NCBI GenBank assembly: GCA_963814315.1
Contig: CAWFCG010000002.1
Coordinates: forward strand, 124,001-188,000
DNA: 64,000 bases
From: JAFMJV01 sp963814315
GTDB taxonomy: Bacteria > Chloroflexota > Limnocylindria > Limnocylindrales > CSP1-4
Direction of reading: 5' to 3'
The position numbers and the translations under genes are program-made. Shown here piece after piece: positions 15,830 to 24,777 of the stretch. Each line of letters begins with the position of its first letter. Positions within the stretch are counted from its first letter, which is position 1. The notes beneath the pieces were generated by a model that saw nothing but the letters and a program-made list of their open reading frames with translations, was not told the DNA's origin and did not search any database.

Positions 15830-17536
15830 CTACTCGATGTGGGTGATGGCCACCCCGAGAGCCTTTCGGAAGGTGCGCCCTGTGATACGTCGCCACAACG
15901 GCCGGAATTCGTGTCGCAATCGCCCAACCTCGGCCTCACGCGAATCGAGGTAGAGGCCCACCGCCTCGCGTGATCGCGCCGGCAACATCGGCGCATTGAG
16001 GTTAAGCCAGTCGCGCGTCGCCGCCGCGGCGACGTCGGCGTCGTTCATCAGCCCCAGGTGATCCTGCAACTGTGTGATTTGCGTGATGAGATGCCGGGAC
16101 GTCACCGGCATGACCTCGCTGAAGAACTCAAGTGCGTAACGCAGTCGTTTGCCCTCGATGCGCAGGGCGTGCAGGGTCCGCACATCGGCCCAGCTGATGA
16201 TGGTCTCGAAGGCACGCACCCGCTCATAGGCCGCCAGGATCCGAGAGCCGGCCGTGTCGCGCACCAGGCCGGGTCGGCCCAGTGGTCGCTTCAACTCGGC
16301 CGTCCCCGGAGACTCGGTGAAGTCGAGGTAGTCATCCACGAACTCGCGGTACTGGCGCGAGTCCAGGCGTTCAGTGAGCCGTTTGCGCCGGACTTCACGC
16401 TCCCGGCGCCAGGCACCTCGTAATGGCTCCACGGCTTCACGACCGGGTGCCGGGAGCTTGCCGATGTAGGCGTCCAGACTCTCGAGCAGCACGTCCATGT
16501 CGCGCACGTCGCCCAGCTCTCGCGCGATCGAGCGCAGCTCCTTGACGTAGCGCCGCTGCACCTTGGGTCGGTAGGCACCGTCGAAGACCTGCCAGGCGGC
16601 ACGCATCCGCCGGGTGGCCACACGCATCCGGTGCAGCTCCTCGGTGTCGTCACCCAGGCGCCCCCCGGCCTCGAAGTGCAGCATCCGCGCGAGGTGCATG
16701 CGGAGCACCTTGCGGCCGGCCTCACCGAGTGTGTCGTCAGCCTTGACGCCGGGTGAGGTCGGCACCCGGGGCAATCGGTGGGTCGGATCCTCGGCCGCCT
16801 TGGCCACGTAGTGGCGGGCGATCTCTTCCTTGGAGCGCGGCTCGGGCACCACGAAGCCGGTGGCCTCGATGAGTGCGGCCAGGCGCTTGAGGTTCGCGCC
16901 GCTTCCCGGGGGCGCCTCCACTTCCAACACCGAGAAGGACGATAGCGGCCGCGCCCCACGAAACACCGCGACCCGGTCGAGGGTGACCAGCACCGGACCA
17001 TCCTCGAGTGCCAGCGTTCGCTTCTCACGTCGCTGGTTGATGGTGAAGAGGGTCCGCATCCGGGCGCCATGGCGGACCTCGTTGACCAGTTCGCGTGCGG
17101 CACTGGGTGGCCACAGGTCAGGGTCGAGTCGCTCGCTGGCGGGACCCTCGACTTCGACCCGTTGCGACAGCGCGCGCTGATCGACCTTGGTGTCGCTGCT
17201 GACATCGGCGACAGCGGCGGCCTGCGCGCGGTCGTCGCCCCGGTCGTCGCCTCGCTCGTGCGAGGCGGACTTGACCGTCACCGTGATCGGCCCGTCGTCC
17301 TCGCGGCGCAGGCGGGCGCCGAAGCCGGCATGCGCCAGGGCGCCATAGGCGGTGTCGATGTAGCGGTCCTCGACCTCGATGGTTCGCTCGTCGCTCGAGC
17401 CGACGCCATCGAGCGCTCCACCCCAGTCCTTCGCCAGCCAGCTGCGCAGGGCCTCAAGGTCGCGGACCAGGTACTTGAGCTCGACTTCTCGTGGGATCGA
17501 CCGCCTGATGGGCCGTGCGTCCCGAGTCTCGGTCAC
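15830..17536 (-). CDS. CYTH-CHAD domain protein
   Basis: A two-domain protein of 568 residues. Residues about 15-265 are a CYTH (triphosphate tunnel) domain starting PREVELKYLV, with alternating acidic and basic strand residues such as EVEDRYIDT, FGARLRRED and ITVTVKS. Residues about 285-560 are a CHAD helical-bundle domain with repeated conserved histidines (ELHRMRVATRRMRAAWQVF; LHALRIEGKRLRYALEFF). CHAD domains bind polyphosphate, and CYTH enzymes hydrolyse or bind tri- and polyphosphates. The GTG at 17536 overlaps the ppk1 stop (GTGA), so it is coupled to polyphosphate synthesis. Confidence 0.9.
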   Translation of the reverse strand: MTETRDARPIRRSIPREVELKYLVRDLEALRSWLAKDWGGALDGVGSSDERTIEVEDRYIDTAYGALAHAGFGARLRREDDGPITVTVKSASHERGDDRGDDRAQAAAVADVSSDTKVDQRALSQRVEVEGPASERLDPDLWPPSAARELVNEVRHGARMRTLFTINQRREKRTLALEDGPVLVTLDRVAVFRGARPLSSFSVLEVEAPPGSGANLKRLAALIEATGFVVPEPRSKEEIARHYVAKAAEDPTHRLPRVPTSPGVKADDTLGEAGRKVLRMHLARMLHFEAGGRLGDDTEELHRMRVATRRMRAAWQVFDGAYRPKVQRRYVKELRSIARELGDVRDMDVLLESLDAYIGKLPAPGREAVEPLRGAWRREREVRRKRLTERLDSRQYREFVDDYLDFTESPGTAELKRPLGRPGLVRDTAGSRILAAYERVRAFETIISWADVRTLHALRIEGKRLRYALEFFSEVMPVTSRHLITQITQLQDHLGLMNDADVAAAATRDWLNLNAPMLPARSREAVGLYLDSREAEVGRLRHEFRPLWRRITGRTFRKALGVAITHIE

Positions 17537-19644
17537 GCCTCGGCTCGTTGCGCTGCGTCCTTCATCAGCGCCTGGAACGTGTCCGTCGTTGGCGGACCAT
17601 CGATGGTGGTCTCCACGCGTGTCCATTCGCCATCTACGCCCAGCGTCCAGGCACGCCGGTCGTCGCGCCGCAAGATGGCCAGCACCTTGCGCAGCTGGTC
17701 GGCCAGCGCATCATCCTTGACCGGTGCCATGGCCTCCACGCGGCGGTCGAGATTGCGCTCCATCAGGTCAGCGGAGCCGATGAAGTAGCGCTCGCGCTCC
17801 CCCTGACCGAAGCAGAAGATGCGCGAGTGCTCCAGGAAGCGGCCCACGATGGAGCGCACCTGGATGGATTCGGAGAAGCCCGGCACGCCCGGCTGGAGCG
17901 AGCACATGCCTCGGACGATGAGGTCGATGGGCACGCCGGCCTGGCTGGCCTGGTACAGACGCCGGATCATCCCCGGGTCGACGCAGGCATTGCACTTGAT
18001 GATGATGCGACCATCACCGTGCTCCCGATGGCGCGTCATCTCGCCCTCGATCAGGTCTTCCAGGCCGGGACGCATGGACTTGGGTGCTACCAGGAGCTCC
18101 CGGTAGCGGTCCTTCTTGGCCACGCCGGTGAGGACATTGAACAGGTCGGTGACGTCACCGGTCAGCACGCGATCGGCGGTCAGCAGTCCCAGGTCGGTGT
18201 AGACGTGAGCCGTCTTGTGGTTGTAGTTGCCAGTGCCGATGTGGGCATAGCGCCGTAGCCCACCCGCTTCTCGGCGGATGATCAGCGTGCACTTGGAATG
18301 CGTCTTCAGGCCCAGCAGGCCATAGGCGACGTGGGCACCGGCGCGCTCGAGGGCACGAGCCCAGACGATGTTGGCGCGTTCGTCGAATCGCGCCTTGATC
18401 TCCACCATGACCACGACCTGCTTGCCGCTCTCCGCGGCTCGGATGAGCGAATGGAGGATGGGCGAATCGCCGCTGGTGCGATACAACGTCATCTTGATGG
18501 TCAGGACGTCAGGATCCTCGGCCGCCTGCTGGACGAGGCGCTGCACCGAGTTGGTGAAGGACTCGTAGGGGTGGTGGACCAGGATGTCAGCCTCGCGGAT
18601 GCGGGCGAAGATGTCGACGCCCCGCTCCGCATCCTCATCGCGCAAGGCCAGGCGCGGCGGGGTCATCGGTTTCCACGGCACCGGCTGCAGCTGCGGGATG
18701 TCCAGGTCAGCGATCGAGTCGAGGCCGCGCAGGTCTAGCATGCCGCGGATCTCGTAGATGTTGGAGGGGTCCAGGCTGAGGCCACGCTGCAGCAGCGCCC
18801 GCGTCGCGTGGGGCATGGAGCGCTCGACTTCCAGTCGCACCACCTTGCCGAAGCGCCGCCGCCGTAGCTCCTCTTCCATGGCCATCAACAAGTCGTCTGC
18901 CTCATCCTCTTCGATGTCAAGATCGGCATTGCGCGTGACGCGGAAGAGGTAGTGAGAGTCGACCTCCATGCCCGGGAAGAGGGTGTCGAGGTTGGCGGCG
19001 ATGACGCGCTCCAGCAGCACGTAGGTGCGAGGCGCCACCTCCCACATCCGCGGCAGCACCGGCGGCACCTTGACCCGCGCAAAGCGGCGGTCGCCGCTGG
19101 CCGGATCACGCACGGTGACGGCCAGCGAGAGCGAGAGATCGCTGATGTACGGGAAGGGGTGCGACGGGTCGACCGCCAGCGGTGTCAGGACCGGAAAGAT
19201 CTCATCCATGAACCGCTGCCGTAGCTCATTTTGGCGCTCCGGCCGATCCTCCAGGGGCAGGACACGGATGCCCTCCGCGGCCAGCTCCACGCTGATGGCG
19301 TCCCAGAGCCCGGAGTGGCGGTCCTGCAACTGCAGCACGCGGCCACGGATGCGGTCGAGCTTCTGGCTGGCTGAGAGGCCATCCGGGGTGGGCTTGGAGT
19401 GGCCGGCCGCGACCTGTTGCTGCAGGCCGGAGACGCGCACCTGGAAGAACTCGTCAAGGTTGCTGGTGAAGATCGACAGGAAGCGAACGCGTTCCAGCAG
19501 CGGGTTGCGCGTGTCCTCAGCTTGGTATAAGACGCGCTCGTTGAAGTCCAGCCACGAAAGTTCCCGAGTCAGGAACGGGAAGCCGGGCTGGCGGGGCTTT
19601 CGTGCCTCGGTCCTGGGCCGTGAGGGCTCGCGTGTGCTGGTCAC
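17533..19644 (-). CDS. ppk1: Polyphosphate kinase 1
   Basis: It reversibly polymerises the gamma-phosphate of ATP into polyphosphate. The 703-residue protein has the N-terminal domain beginning LTRELSWLDFNERVLYQAED, the head domain, and two phospholipase-D-like C-terminal domains. The autophosphorylated histidine is in GLKTHSKCTLI, with the second conserved segment YAHIGTGNYNHKTAHVYTDLGLLT. The start is GTG at 19644. It is the upstream member of a two-gene unit with the CYTH-CHAD gene. Confidence 0.97.
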   Translation of the reverse strand: MTSTREPSRPRTEARKPRQPGFPFLTRELSWLDFNERVLYQAEDTRNPLLERVRFLSIFTSNLDEFFQVRVSGLQQQVAAGHSKPTPDGLSASQKLDRIRGRVLQLQDRHSGLWDAISVELAAEGIRVLPLEDRPERQNELRQRFMDEIFPVLTPLAVDPSHPFPYISDLSLSLAVTVRDPASGDRRFARVKVPPVLPRMWEVAPRTYVLLERVIAANLDTLFPGMEVDSHYLFRVTRNADLDIEEDEADDLLMAMEEELRRRRFGKVVRLEVERSMPHATRALLQRGLSLDPSNIYEIRGMLDLRGLDSIADLDIPQLQPVPWKPMTPPRLALRDEDAERGVDIFARIREADILVHHPYESFTNSVQRLVQQAAEDPDVLTIKMTLYRTSGDSPILHSLIRAAESGKQVVVMVEIKARFDERANIVWARALERAGAHVAYGLLGLKTHSKCTLIIRREAGGLRRYAHIGTGNYNHKTAHVYTDLGLLTADRVLTGDVTDLFNVLTGVAKKDRYRELLVAPKSMRPGLEDLIEGEMTRHREHGDGRIIIKCNACVDPGMIRRLYQASQAGVPIDLIVRGMCSLQPGVPGFSESIQVRSIVGRFLEHSRIFCFGQGERERYFIGSADLMERNLDRRVEAMAPVKDDALADQLRKVLAILRRDDRRAWTLGVDGEWTRVETTIDGPPTTDTFQALMKDAAQRAEA

Positions 19645-19744
19645 ATGTCGATGCTATCAGGGGGCCGAGGATTCCCGTAGCGGACGCGGATTCATGGCCG
19701 GGGGGGATCGGCCAAATGACGTGCCGACGCCTCCGCCGAGGCGC

Positions 19745-20140
19745 CTAATCGTGCCGGTGAGGCGGCACTCCCTCTGGCTCTCGGGCGGCGGCTTCCCGTT
19801 GCGCGGTGTCCTCTGCGCACGGGCAGTTCCGACGCAGGTGTCCGAACGAGTAGAAGCCGCTGCTGTGACCGTCGGCCCACACCGGCTGGATGGCGTAGTG
19901 GCCCACCAACGACAGGTCGCTCAACTCCAGCTGGTCGCCCGACAGCTCGGGGTTGGAATCGAGCCAGCCCGGCTGTCCGGCCTCGCCCCGGCAAAACGCA
20001 CAGGGACAAAGCCAGCGCAGGGCGGTCAGGCCGTAGGCGCTGTCGTGGCCGTCGGCCCATTCGATGGTGAGCTGGCGACCAGGTCGATCGGCGTGGATGT
20101 TTCGGGGCTTGATGGCATCGCCGTGCGGCTCGGTAGTCAT
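19745..20140 (-). CDS. DUF971 (GBBH-like N-terminal domain) protein
   Basis: A 131-residue protein matching the DUF971 pattern: LTIEWADGHDSAYGLTALRWLCPCAFCRG with three clustered cysteines, then VGHYAIQPVWADGHSSGFYSFGHLRRNCPCAED with two more. This is the small N-terminal domain also found in gamma-butyrobetaine hydroxylase-like enzymes, and standalone versions have been linked to iron-sulfur or metal handling. It lies alone between ppk1 and ppk2 and its function here is unknown. Confidence 0.85.
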   Translation of the reverse strand: MTTEPHGDAIKPRNIHADRPGRQLTIEWADGHDSAYGLTALRWLCPCAFCRGEAGQPGWLDSNPELSGDQLELSDLSLVGHYAIQPVWADGHSSGFYSFGHLRRNCPCAEDTAQREAAAREPEGVPPHRHD

Positions 20141-20198
20141 GACCCGACTGTGCCACAGGCGCTCTCACCCCGTGCCACGGCGCGATCAGGTGCTGTGC

Positions 20199-21119
20199 CT
20201 ACCCCTTGGGGAACACCGCGGGGACCAGCGCGAAGCCGCTGTAATCGGGCGTCTGATAGCCCTTGGCCTTCTGCCGCGCCGGCAGCTTCATGCGCTTGGG
20301 CGTCAGGTCCTGGTAGGGGACCTGGTCCAGCATGTGGGTGATGAGGTTGAGGCGCGCGTGCCGCTTGATGTTGGCATCCACGATGTACCACGGCGCGTGC
20401 CCGGTGTCGGTGCGCTCCAGCATGGCATCGCGAGCCTTGGAGTAGTCCACCCAGCGTGAGCGCGCCTCCAGGTCCATGGGCGACAGCTTCCAGCGTTTGC
20501 GCGGGTCCTCGATGCGTTCACGGAAGCGTTCTTCCTGCGTCTCGTCGGCGATATCCAGCCAGTACTTGATGAGGATCGTGCCCGAGCGCACCAGTGCCAG
20601 CTCGAAACCGTTGACGGTGGCCATGAATTCGTCGTACTCGGCATCGCTGGCGAAGCCCATGACCCGCTCGACGCCGGCGCGGTTGTACCAGCTGCGGTCG
20701 AACAGCACCATCTCACCGGCCGATGGCAGATGCCGCACATAACGCTGGAAATACCACTGGCTTTGTTCCTTCTCAGTGGGCGCTTGCAGCGCCACGACGT
20801 GCACGATGCGGGGATTGGTGCGGTAGGTGATGCGCTTGATGACGCCGCCCTTGCCGGCCGAATCGCGGCCCTCGAAGACCACCGCGACCTTCAGGCCCTT
20901 GGCCTGGATCCAATACTGGAGCTTGACCAGCTCAGCCTCAAGGCGTTCCAGCTCCGCCTCATAGTCGGACTTGGACATCTTCGGAGCGTCGCGTCCGGCC
21001 CAGAAGGGGGGCTTGACGATGCCTTCACCGACTTCTGCCGCCGCGGCCTGGCTAGCCTCGAGCTCCGCTGCCTTCTTGGCGGCCTCGGTCTTCCGGGTGC
21101 CCTTCCTGGACTTGGCCAT
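20199..21119 (-). CDS. ppk2: Polyphosphate kinase 2 family protein
   Basis: It transfers phosphate between polyphosphate and nucleotides, usually using polyP to phosphorylate NDPs. Walker A is FEGRDSAGKGGVIKRIT, the lid has FDRSWYNRAGVERVMGF, and KYWLDIADETQEERFRERIEDP with SPMDLEARSRWVDY is a PPK2 class I pattern. From ATG 21119, preceded by GGAGG, the product is 306 residues. A Lys/Ala-rich N-terminus of about 40 residues precedes the kinase fold. With ppk1, CHAD/CYTH and ppx nearby, both synthesis and use of polyP are covered. Confidence 0.94.
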   Translation of the reverse strand: MAKSRKGTRKTEAAKKAAELEASQAAAAEVGEGIVKPPFWAGRDAPKMSKSDYEAELERLEAELVKLQYWIQAKGLKVAVVFEGRDSAGKGGVIKRITYRTNPRIVHVVALQAPTEKEQSQWYFQRYVRHLPSAGEMVLFDRSWYNRAGVERVMGFASDAEYDEFMATVNGFELALVRSGTILIKYWLDIADETQEERFRERIEDPRKRWKLSPMDLEARSRWVDYSKARDAMLERTDTGHAPWYIVDANIKRHARLNLITHMLDQVPYQDLTPKRMKLPARQKAKGYQTPDYSGFALVPAVFPKG

Positions 21120-21296
21120 TGGCCGTTCCTCCACCTGCACTTGCACCTCCGGTCCGCTCTGGGTCGGGCCGACCTCCTCATCCTAACGGCGACCCTGCCC
21201 GACGTGCCGGTCGTGCGGCTGGTACCGTGCTCGTTCGCGAGCGCCGCCACGGTGCGGGGCGACGACAAAGACGAGAAAGTGGAGGCAACCGGACAA

Positions 21297-22262
21297 ATGA
21301 GAGTCGTCGTCGCCCTTGGCGGCAACGCGCTGCTGCGTCGTGGGCAGGCCATGACCAGCGAGAACCAGCGCCAGAACGTCATGACCGCCTGCCGCGAGCT
21401 GAGCCCGGTCGCCGCCGCGCATGAGCTGGTCATCGCGCATGGCAACGGCCCCCAGGTGGGGCTGCTGGCGCTGCAGGGTGCTGCCTATAAGGAAGTGCCC
21501 ATCTATCCGCTCGACGTGCTGGGCGCAGAGACACAGGGCATGATCGGCTACCTCGTGGAGCAGGAGTTGGGCAACCTGTTGCCCTTCGACAAGCCCCTCG
21601 TGACGGTGCTGACGATGATCGAGGTCGACCACGACGACCCGGCCTTCGAGGATCCGACCAAGCCCATCGGCCCCATCTACGACCGCGAGTCGGCCGACTT
21701 GATGGCGCGCGAGAAGGACTGGACCTTCAAGCCCGATGGCGAATACTTCCGCCGCGTGGTCCCATCACCGCGGCCGCGCCGCATCTTCGAGCTGCGTCAG
21801 ATTCGCTGGCTGCTGGAGAAGGGTGCCGTGGTCATCTGTGCCGGTGGTGGTGGCATCCCGGTGATGTATTCCGACCACCTGGGTCCTGCCTACGAGGGTG
21901 GTCCCGACCGGCAACTCGTGGGTGTGGAGGCGGTCATCGACAAGGACCTCGCATCCAGCCTGCTCTCGTCGGGCATCGAGGCTGACTACTTCGTCATGGC
22001 GACCGATGCGGATGCGGTCTATGTCGACTTCGGCAAGCCCACGCAGAAGGCCATCGCGCGTGCTCATCCCGACGCCTTGCTGGAGCTTTCCAGCCACTTC
22101 GCGCCGGGGTCCATGCTGCCCAAGGTGCAGGCCGCCTGCGAGTTCGTGGCGGCCACCGGACACAAGGCGGCTATCGGCGGCTTGAGCGACATCGAGAAGA
22201 TGCTCAGCGGTGCCGCGGGCACCATCGTCACGACCGAACAGGGCGGCATCGCCTACCGTTAG
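21297..22262 (+). CDS. arcC: Carbamate kinase
   Basis: It catalyses carbamoyl phosphate + ADP to ATP, ammonia and CO2 in the catabolic direction. The 321-residue product begins MRVVVALGGNALLRRG and contains AHGNGPQVG, GGGGIPV and the C-terminal GGLSDIEKMLSGAAGT, all typical of carbamate kinases of the amino-acid-kinase fold. I chose ATG 21297 because the fold starts there and GGAGG lies upstream. It is followed 49 bp later by ornithine carbamoyltransferase, so the pair can form ATP from citrulline. No arginine deiminase is in the window. Confidence 0.94.
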   Translation: MRVVVALGGNALLRRGQAMTSENQRQNVMTACRELSPVAAAHELVIAHGNGPQVGLLALQGAAYKEVPIYPLDVLGAETQGMIGYLVEQELGNLLPFDKPLVTVLTMIEVDHDDPAFEDPTKPIGPIYDRESADLMAREKDWTFKPDGEYFRRVVPSPRPRRIFELRQIRWLLEKGAVVICAGGGGIPVMYSDHLGPAYEGGPDRQLVGVEAVIDKDLASSLLSSGIEADYFVMATDADAVYVDFGKPTQKAIARAHPDALLELSSHFAPGSMLPKVQAACEFVAATGHKAAIGGLSDIEKMLSGAAGTIVTTEQGGIAYR

Positions 22263-22311
22263 CCACGGGCCCGCGGCCCACACCACCCGACCGATTCGAC
22301 AGGAGAGCCCA

Positions 22312-23316
22312 ATGCCCCTCAACCTGCGGAACCGCAGCTTCCTCAAGGAGATCGACTTCAGCCCTGCGGAGCTGCGGTTCCTGCTCAAGCTGTCGAGTGA
22401 TCTCAAGACCGCCAAGTACGCGGGGACCGAGCAGCCACGGCTGGTGGGCAAGAACATCGGGCTCATCTTCGAGAAGACCTCCACACGGACCCGCTGCGCC
22501 TTCGAGGTGGCCTCCTTCGACCAGGGCGCCCATGTCACCTACCTCGACCCCTCCGGATCACAGATGGGCCATAAGGAATCGACCGAGGACACAGGCCGCG
22601 TGCTCGGTCGCTACTTCGACGCCCTTGAGTACCGCGGCAAGAGCCAGGCCACCGTCGAGACGCTGGCTGCCTCCTCCAGCATCCCGGTCTACAACGGACT
22701 GACCGATGAATGGCACCCCACCCAGATGCTGGCCGATTTCCTGACCATGGGTGAGTCGAGCGGCAAGGAGTACGGCGAGCTCAGCTATGCCTTCATGGGC
22801 GACTTGCGCTTCAACATGGGCCGCTCCCTGCTCGTGATGGGTGCGCTGATGGGTAGCGACGTGCGCATGGTCGGGCCCAAGAAACTGGCGCCGCCCAAGG
22901 ATGTGGTCAAGATCGCCGAGGATATCGCCAGGAAGACTGGCGCCAGGATCACCATCACCGATGACGTGGCCACGGGCGTCAAGGGCGTCGACTTCGTGCA
23001 CACCGACGTGTGGGTCTCGATGGGCGAGGCCAAGGATGTCTGGAAGAGCCGAGTCGCCATGCTCAAGGACTTCCAGGCCAACGCCAAGCTGCTCGACCTG
23101 ACGGGAAACCCCGATGTCAAGTTCATGCACTGCCTGCCGGCCTTCCATGACAGCAACACCACGGTCGGCGCAGAGATGATGGCGGCCACCGGCATGTCCA
23201 AGGGCCTCGAGGTCACCCACGAGGTGTTCGAGTCGCCAGCCAGCATCGTCTTCGATCAGGCGGAGAACCGCCTCCACACCATCAAGGCGGTCATGGTGGC
23301 GACGCTGGGCTCGTAG
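22312..23316 (+). CDS. Ornithine carbamoyltransferase (probably catabolic)
   Basis: It interconverts ornithine + carbamoyl phosphate and citrulline. The carbamoyl-phosphate site FEKTSTRTRCAFE, the HPTQ-type segment EWHPTQMLADF, and the ornithine site FMHCLPAFHD are visible. The length of 334 residues is normal, and ATG 22312 has an AGGAGAG site. Pairing with carbamate kinase favours the catabolic form (arcB) over the biosynthetic argF, but sequence cannot settle direction. Confidence 0.93.
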   Translation: MPLNLRNRSFLKEIDFSPAELRFLLKLSSDLKTAKYAGTEQPRLVGKNIGLIFEKTSTRTRCAFEVASFDQGAHVTYLDPSGSQMGHKESTEDTGRVLGRYFDALEYRGKSQATVETLAASSSIPVYNGLTDEWHPTQMLADFLTMGESSGKEYGELSYAFMGDLRFNMGRSLLVMGALMGSDVRMVGPKKLAPPKDVVKIAEDIARKTGARITITDDVATGVKGVDFVHTDVWVSMGEAKDVWKSRVAMLKDFQANAKLLDLTGNPDVKFMHCLPAFHDSNTTVGAEMMAATGMSKGLEVTHEVFESPASIVFDQAENRLHTIKAVMVATLGS

Positions 23317-23709
23317 GGGTGCAAGTTCGGGTCGACATCTCCGGACCCAACCTGCAGGTGCTCGTTGGCTCAGGGACTGGGGCCGTTTGATCGCGGAAGG
23401 TCCAGAGGCGGTGATGCGGATGATGGTCGGTACCGACCCACACGCTCGGGAACTGCGTCAGAACTCCCCTTGGCTCATCCTCCTGACGGATGTCGAACGG
23501 TCGGCGACCATCGATGCGTTCGAGCGATCCTTTCCCCGCGCGGACCCGGCTCACCATGTTTCGGCGCCGTGGGACGCGAGCAGCTGGAGCACGTCCTCCG
23601 GGCGGCTTGTCGCATAACAGGTTGGGGAAACTACGGGATCGGGACTGGTAGACAGTCGACGATCCGGTCGTCGGCGCCGACCTCGGGCTGCTGAGCCGCT
23701 TGGCTTCCG
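23317..23709. other. Intergenic region with no confident gene
   Basis: About 390 bp between the carbamoyltransferase and the HTH gene. A short plus-strand frame (about 23387-23617, 76 residues) has protein-like composition in its first 55 residues (for example RELRQNSPWLILLTDVERSATIDAFERSF) but matches no family I recognise, lacks a clear ribosome site and degenerates at its end. It could be the remnant of an accessory gene. No hairpin terminator was obvious. Confidence 0.4.
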
Positions 23710-23925
23710 TCAGTCAGTCGGGTCAGCGGTCCAGTGGAGGATGTCACCCGGCTGGCAATCGAGCACGCGACAGATCGCGGCCAGGGTGCTGAAGCGGATG
23801 GCTCGGGCACGCCCGTTCTTGAGCACTGCGACGTTCGCGGGGGTGATACCGACGGCCTTGGCGAAGTCGCCCACGGACATCTTGCGCCGGGCGAGCATGA
23901 CGTCGAGGTCCACGACGATGGCCAT
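23710..23925 (-). CDS. Small Cro/CI-type HTH regulator (DUF2975 partner)
   Basis: A 71-residue single-domain repressor-like protein. MAIVVDLDVMLARRKMSVGDF, then AKAVGITPANVAVLKNGRARAI, then FSTLAAICRVLDCQPGDIL is a classic XRE helix-turn-helix fold. Its ATG 23925 shares a base with the stop of the DUF2975 membrane protein gene (TGATG). This membrane protein plus HTH pair is a widespread two-gene module; the HTH is probably autoregulatory. The target is unknown. Confidence 0.9.
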   Translation of the reverse strand: MAIVVDLDVMLARRKMSVGDFAKAVGITPANVAVLKNGRARAIRFSTLAAICRVLDCQPGDILHWTADPTD

Positions 23926-24398
23926 CAGATGACCTCGTCGAGCTCGGTGCGGTCGGCGATGGCCGACGTGAGCAGGCCGCGCATGACGACCATGAGGAGC
24001 ACGAACGCCAGCCCGCACGCCGTACTGGCAACCAGCCAGAGGATGATCCCCGGTCCGCCGCCATGGACGGTCAGCAGGTGGATCCACACGCCTGCGTTGA
24101 GGACCGTGGCGACCACCCCGCAAGCCGTGATGATGTCCACCGAGCGCAGGGCGCGACGGGTGAAGATGACCCCGCTGCTGATCATCGACAGCAGCCTCCA
24201 GACGACGAGCAATGCCACCTGGCCACAGGCGATCACCAGGATGCCGGCCACCGAGTAGGGGACGACGAGGTATTCGACCTCGGGGAAGGTCGTTGCCGAT
24301 TGGGACGCGACCACTGGCACGAGCACTAGTCCGAGCACGGATCCGAGCAGGAGGATGATGAGAGCGACGCGGAGGAGTCGGATGGCGAGTCTGTCCAT
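23925..24398 (-). CDS. DUF2975 membrane protein
   Basis: A 157-residue protein from ATG 24398 with four predicted membrane segments (around residues 8-30, 48-72, 92-115 and 120-142) and family stretches such as GVIFTRRALRSVDIITACGV. It matches DUF2975. It is translationally coupled to the small HTH regulator downstream, an arrangement in which the membrane protein may control the regulator. The start is 68 bp downstream of a 15-G tract. A longer in-frame extension upstream is Arg/Pro-rich and unlikely to be translated. Confidence 0.86.
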   Translation of the reverse strand: MDRLAIRLLRVALIILLLGSVLGLVLVPVVASQSATTFPEVEYLVVPYSVAGILVIACGQVALLVVWRLLSMISSGVIFTRRALRSVDIITACGVVATVLNAGVWIHLLTVHGGGPGIILWLVASTACGLAFVLLMVVMRGLLTSAIADRTELDEVI

Positions 24399-24777
24399 CT
24401 GTCGAGTATCGATAGGTTTCGGTCGCTCGTCAATAGGCCTCGGCCTTCGATCGTCCGCGCGCCTCGGGGGGGGGGGGGGGTGACACGGGAGCAGTGCAGA
24501 CGGCCGACAGCACCGTCGTCCGTCTGGAACTGACGGATCGGACGGTTGAGGGCTCGCCGTTCCTGCATCTGCGATTTGAGAGACCCGAACCGGTCGTCTA
24601 GTCCGCAACGGGTGGCCGCTGGGGTGGGAAGCCCCGGTCGGGAGCCGCCACGGCAGATCTAGTCCGTTTGAAGCGGACGCCGATCCCGGCGGCGGATGAA
24701 ATGCGGACGCTGCTCCAAACGATGGAGCCGGTCGCGATGGAGCCGCCGGATGGCTGGGCCGGGGCTAGAATCCTTCG
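24399..24777. other. Divergent intergenic region with G tract
   Basis: The 380 bp between the DUF2975 gene (minus) and the S9 peptidase (plus) must hold both promoters. The only distinctive element I see is the run of 15 G at 24466-24480. No coding frame is convincing. Confidence 0.5.
24466..24480. repeat. 15-base homopolymeric G tract
   Basis: Fifteen consecutive G on the plus strand (C on the DUF2975 coding strand), starting 68 bp upstream of the DUF2975 ATG and well upstream of the peptidase start. Such tracts slip during replication and can alter promoter spacing, but they are also common assembly-error sites. Confidence 0.9.

Noticed and set aside
15309..15896. Minus-strand frame over the small basic protein
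   Set aside because: Low-complexity Ser/Arg/Pro translation overlapping both the PHO box and the CYTH-CHAD 3' end; the plus-strand frame with a ribosome site is the better candidate.
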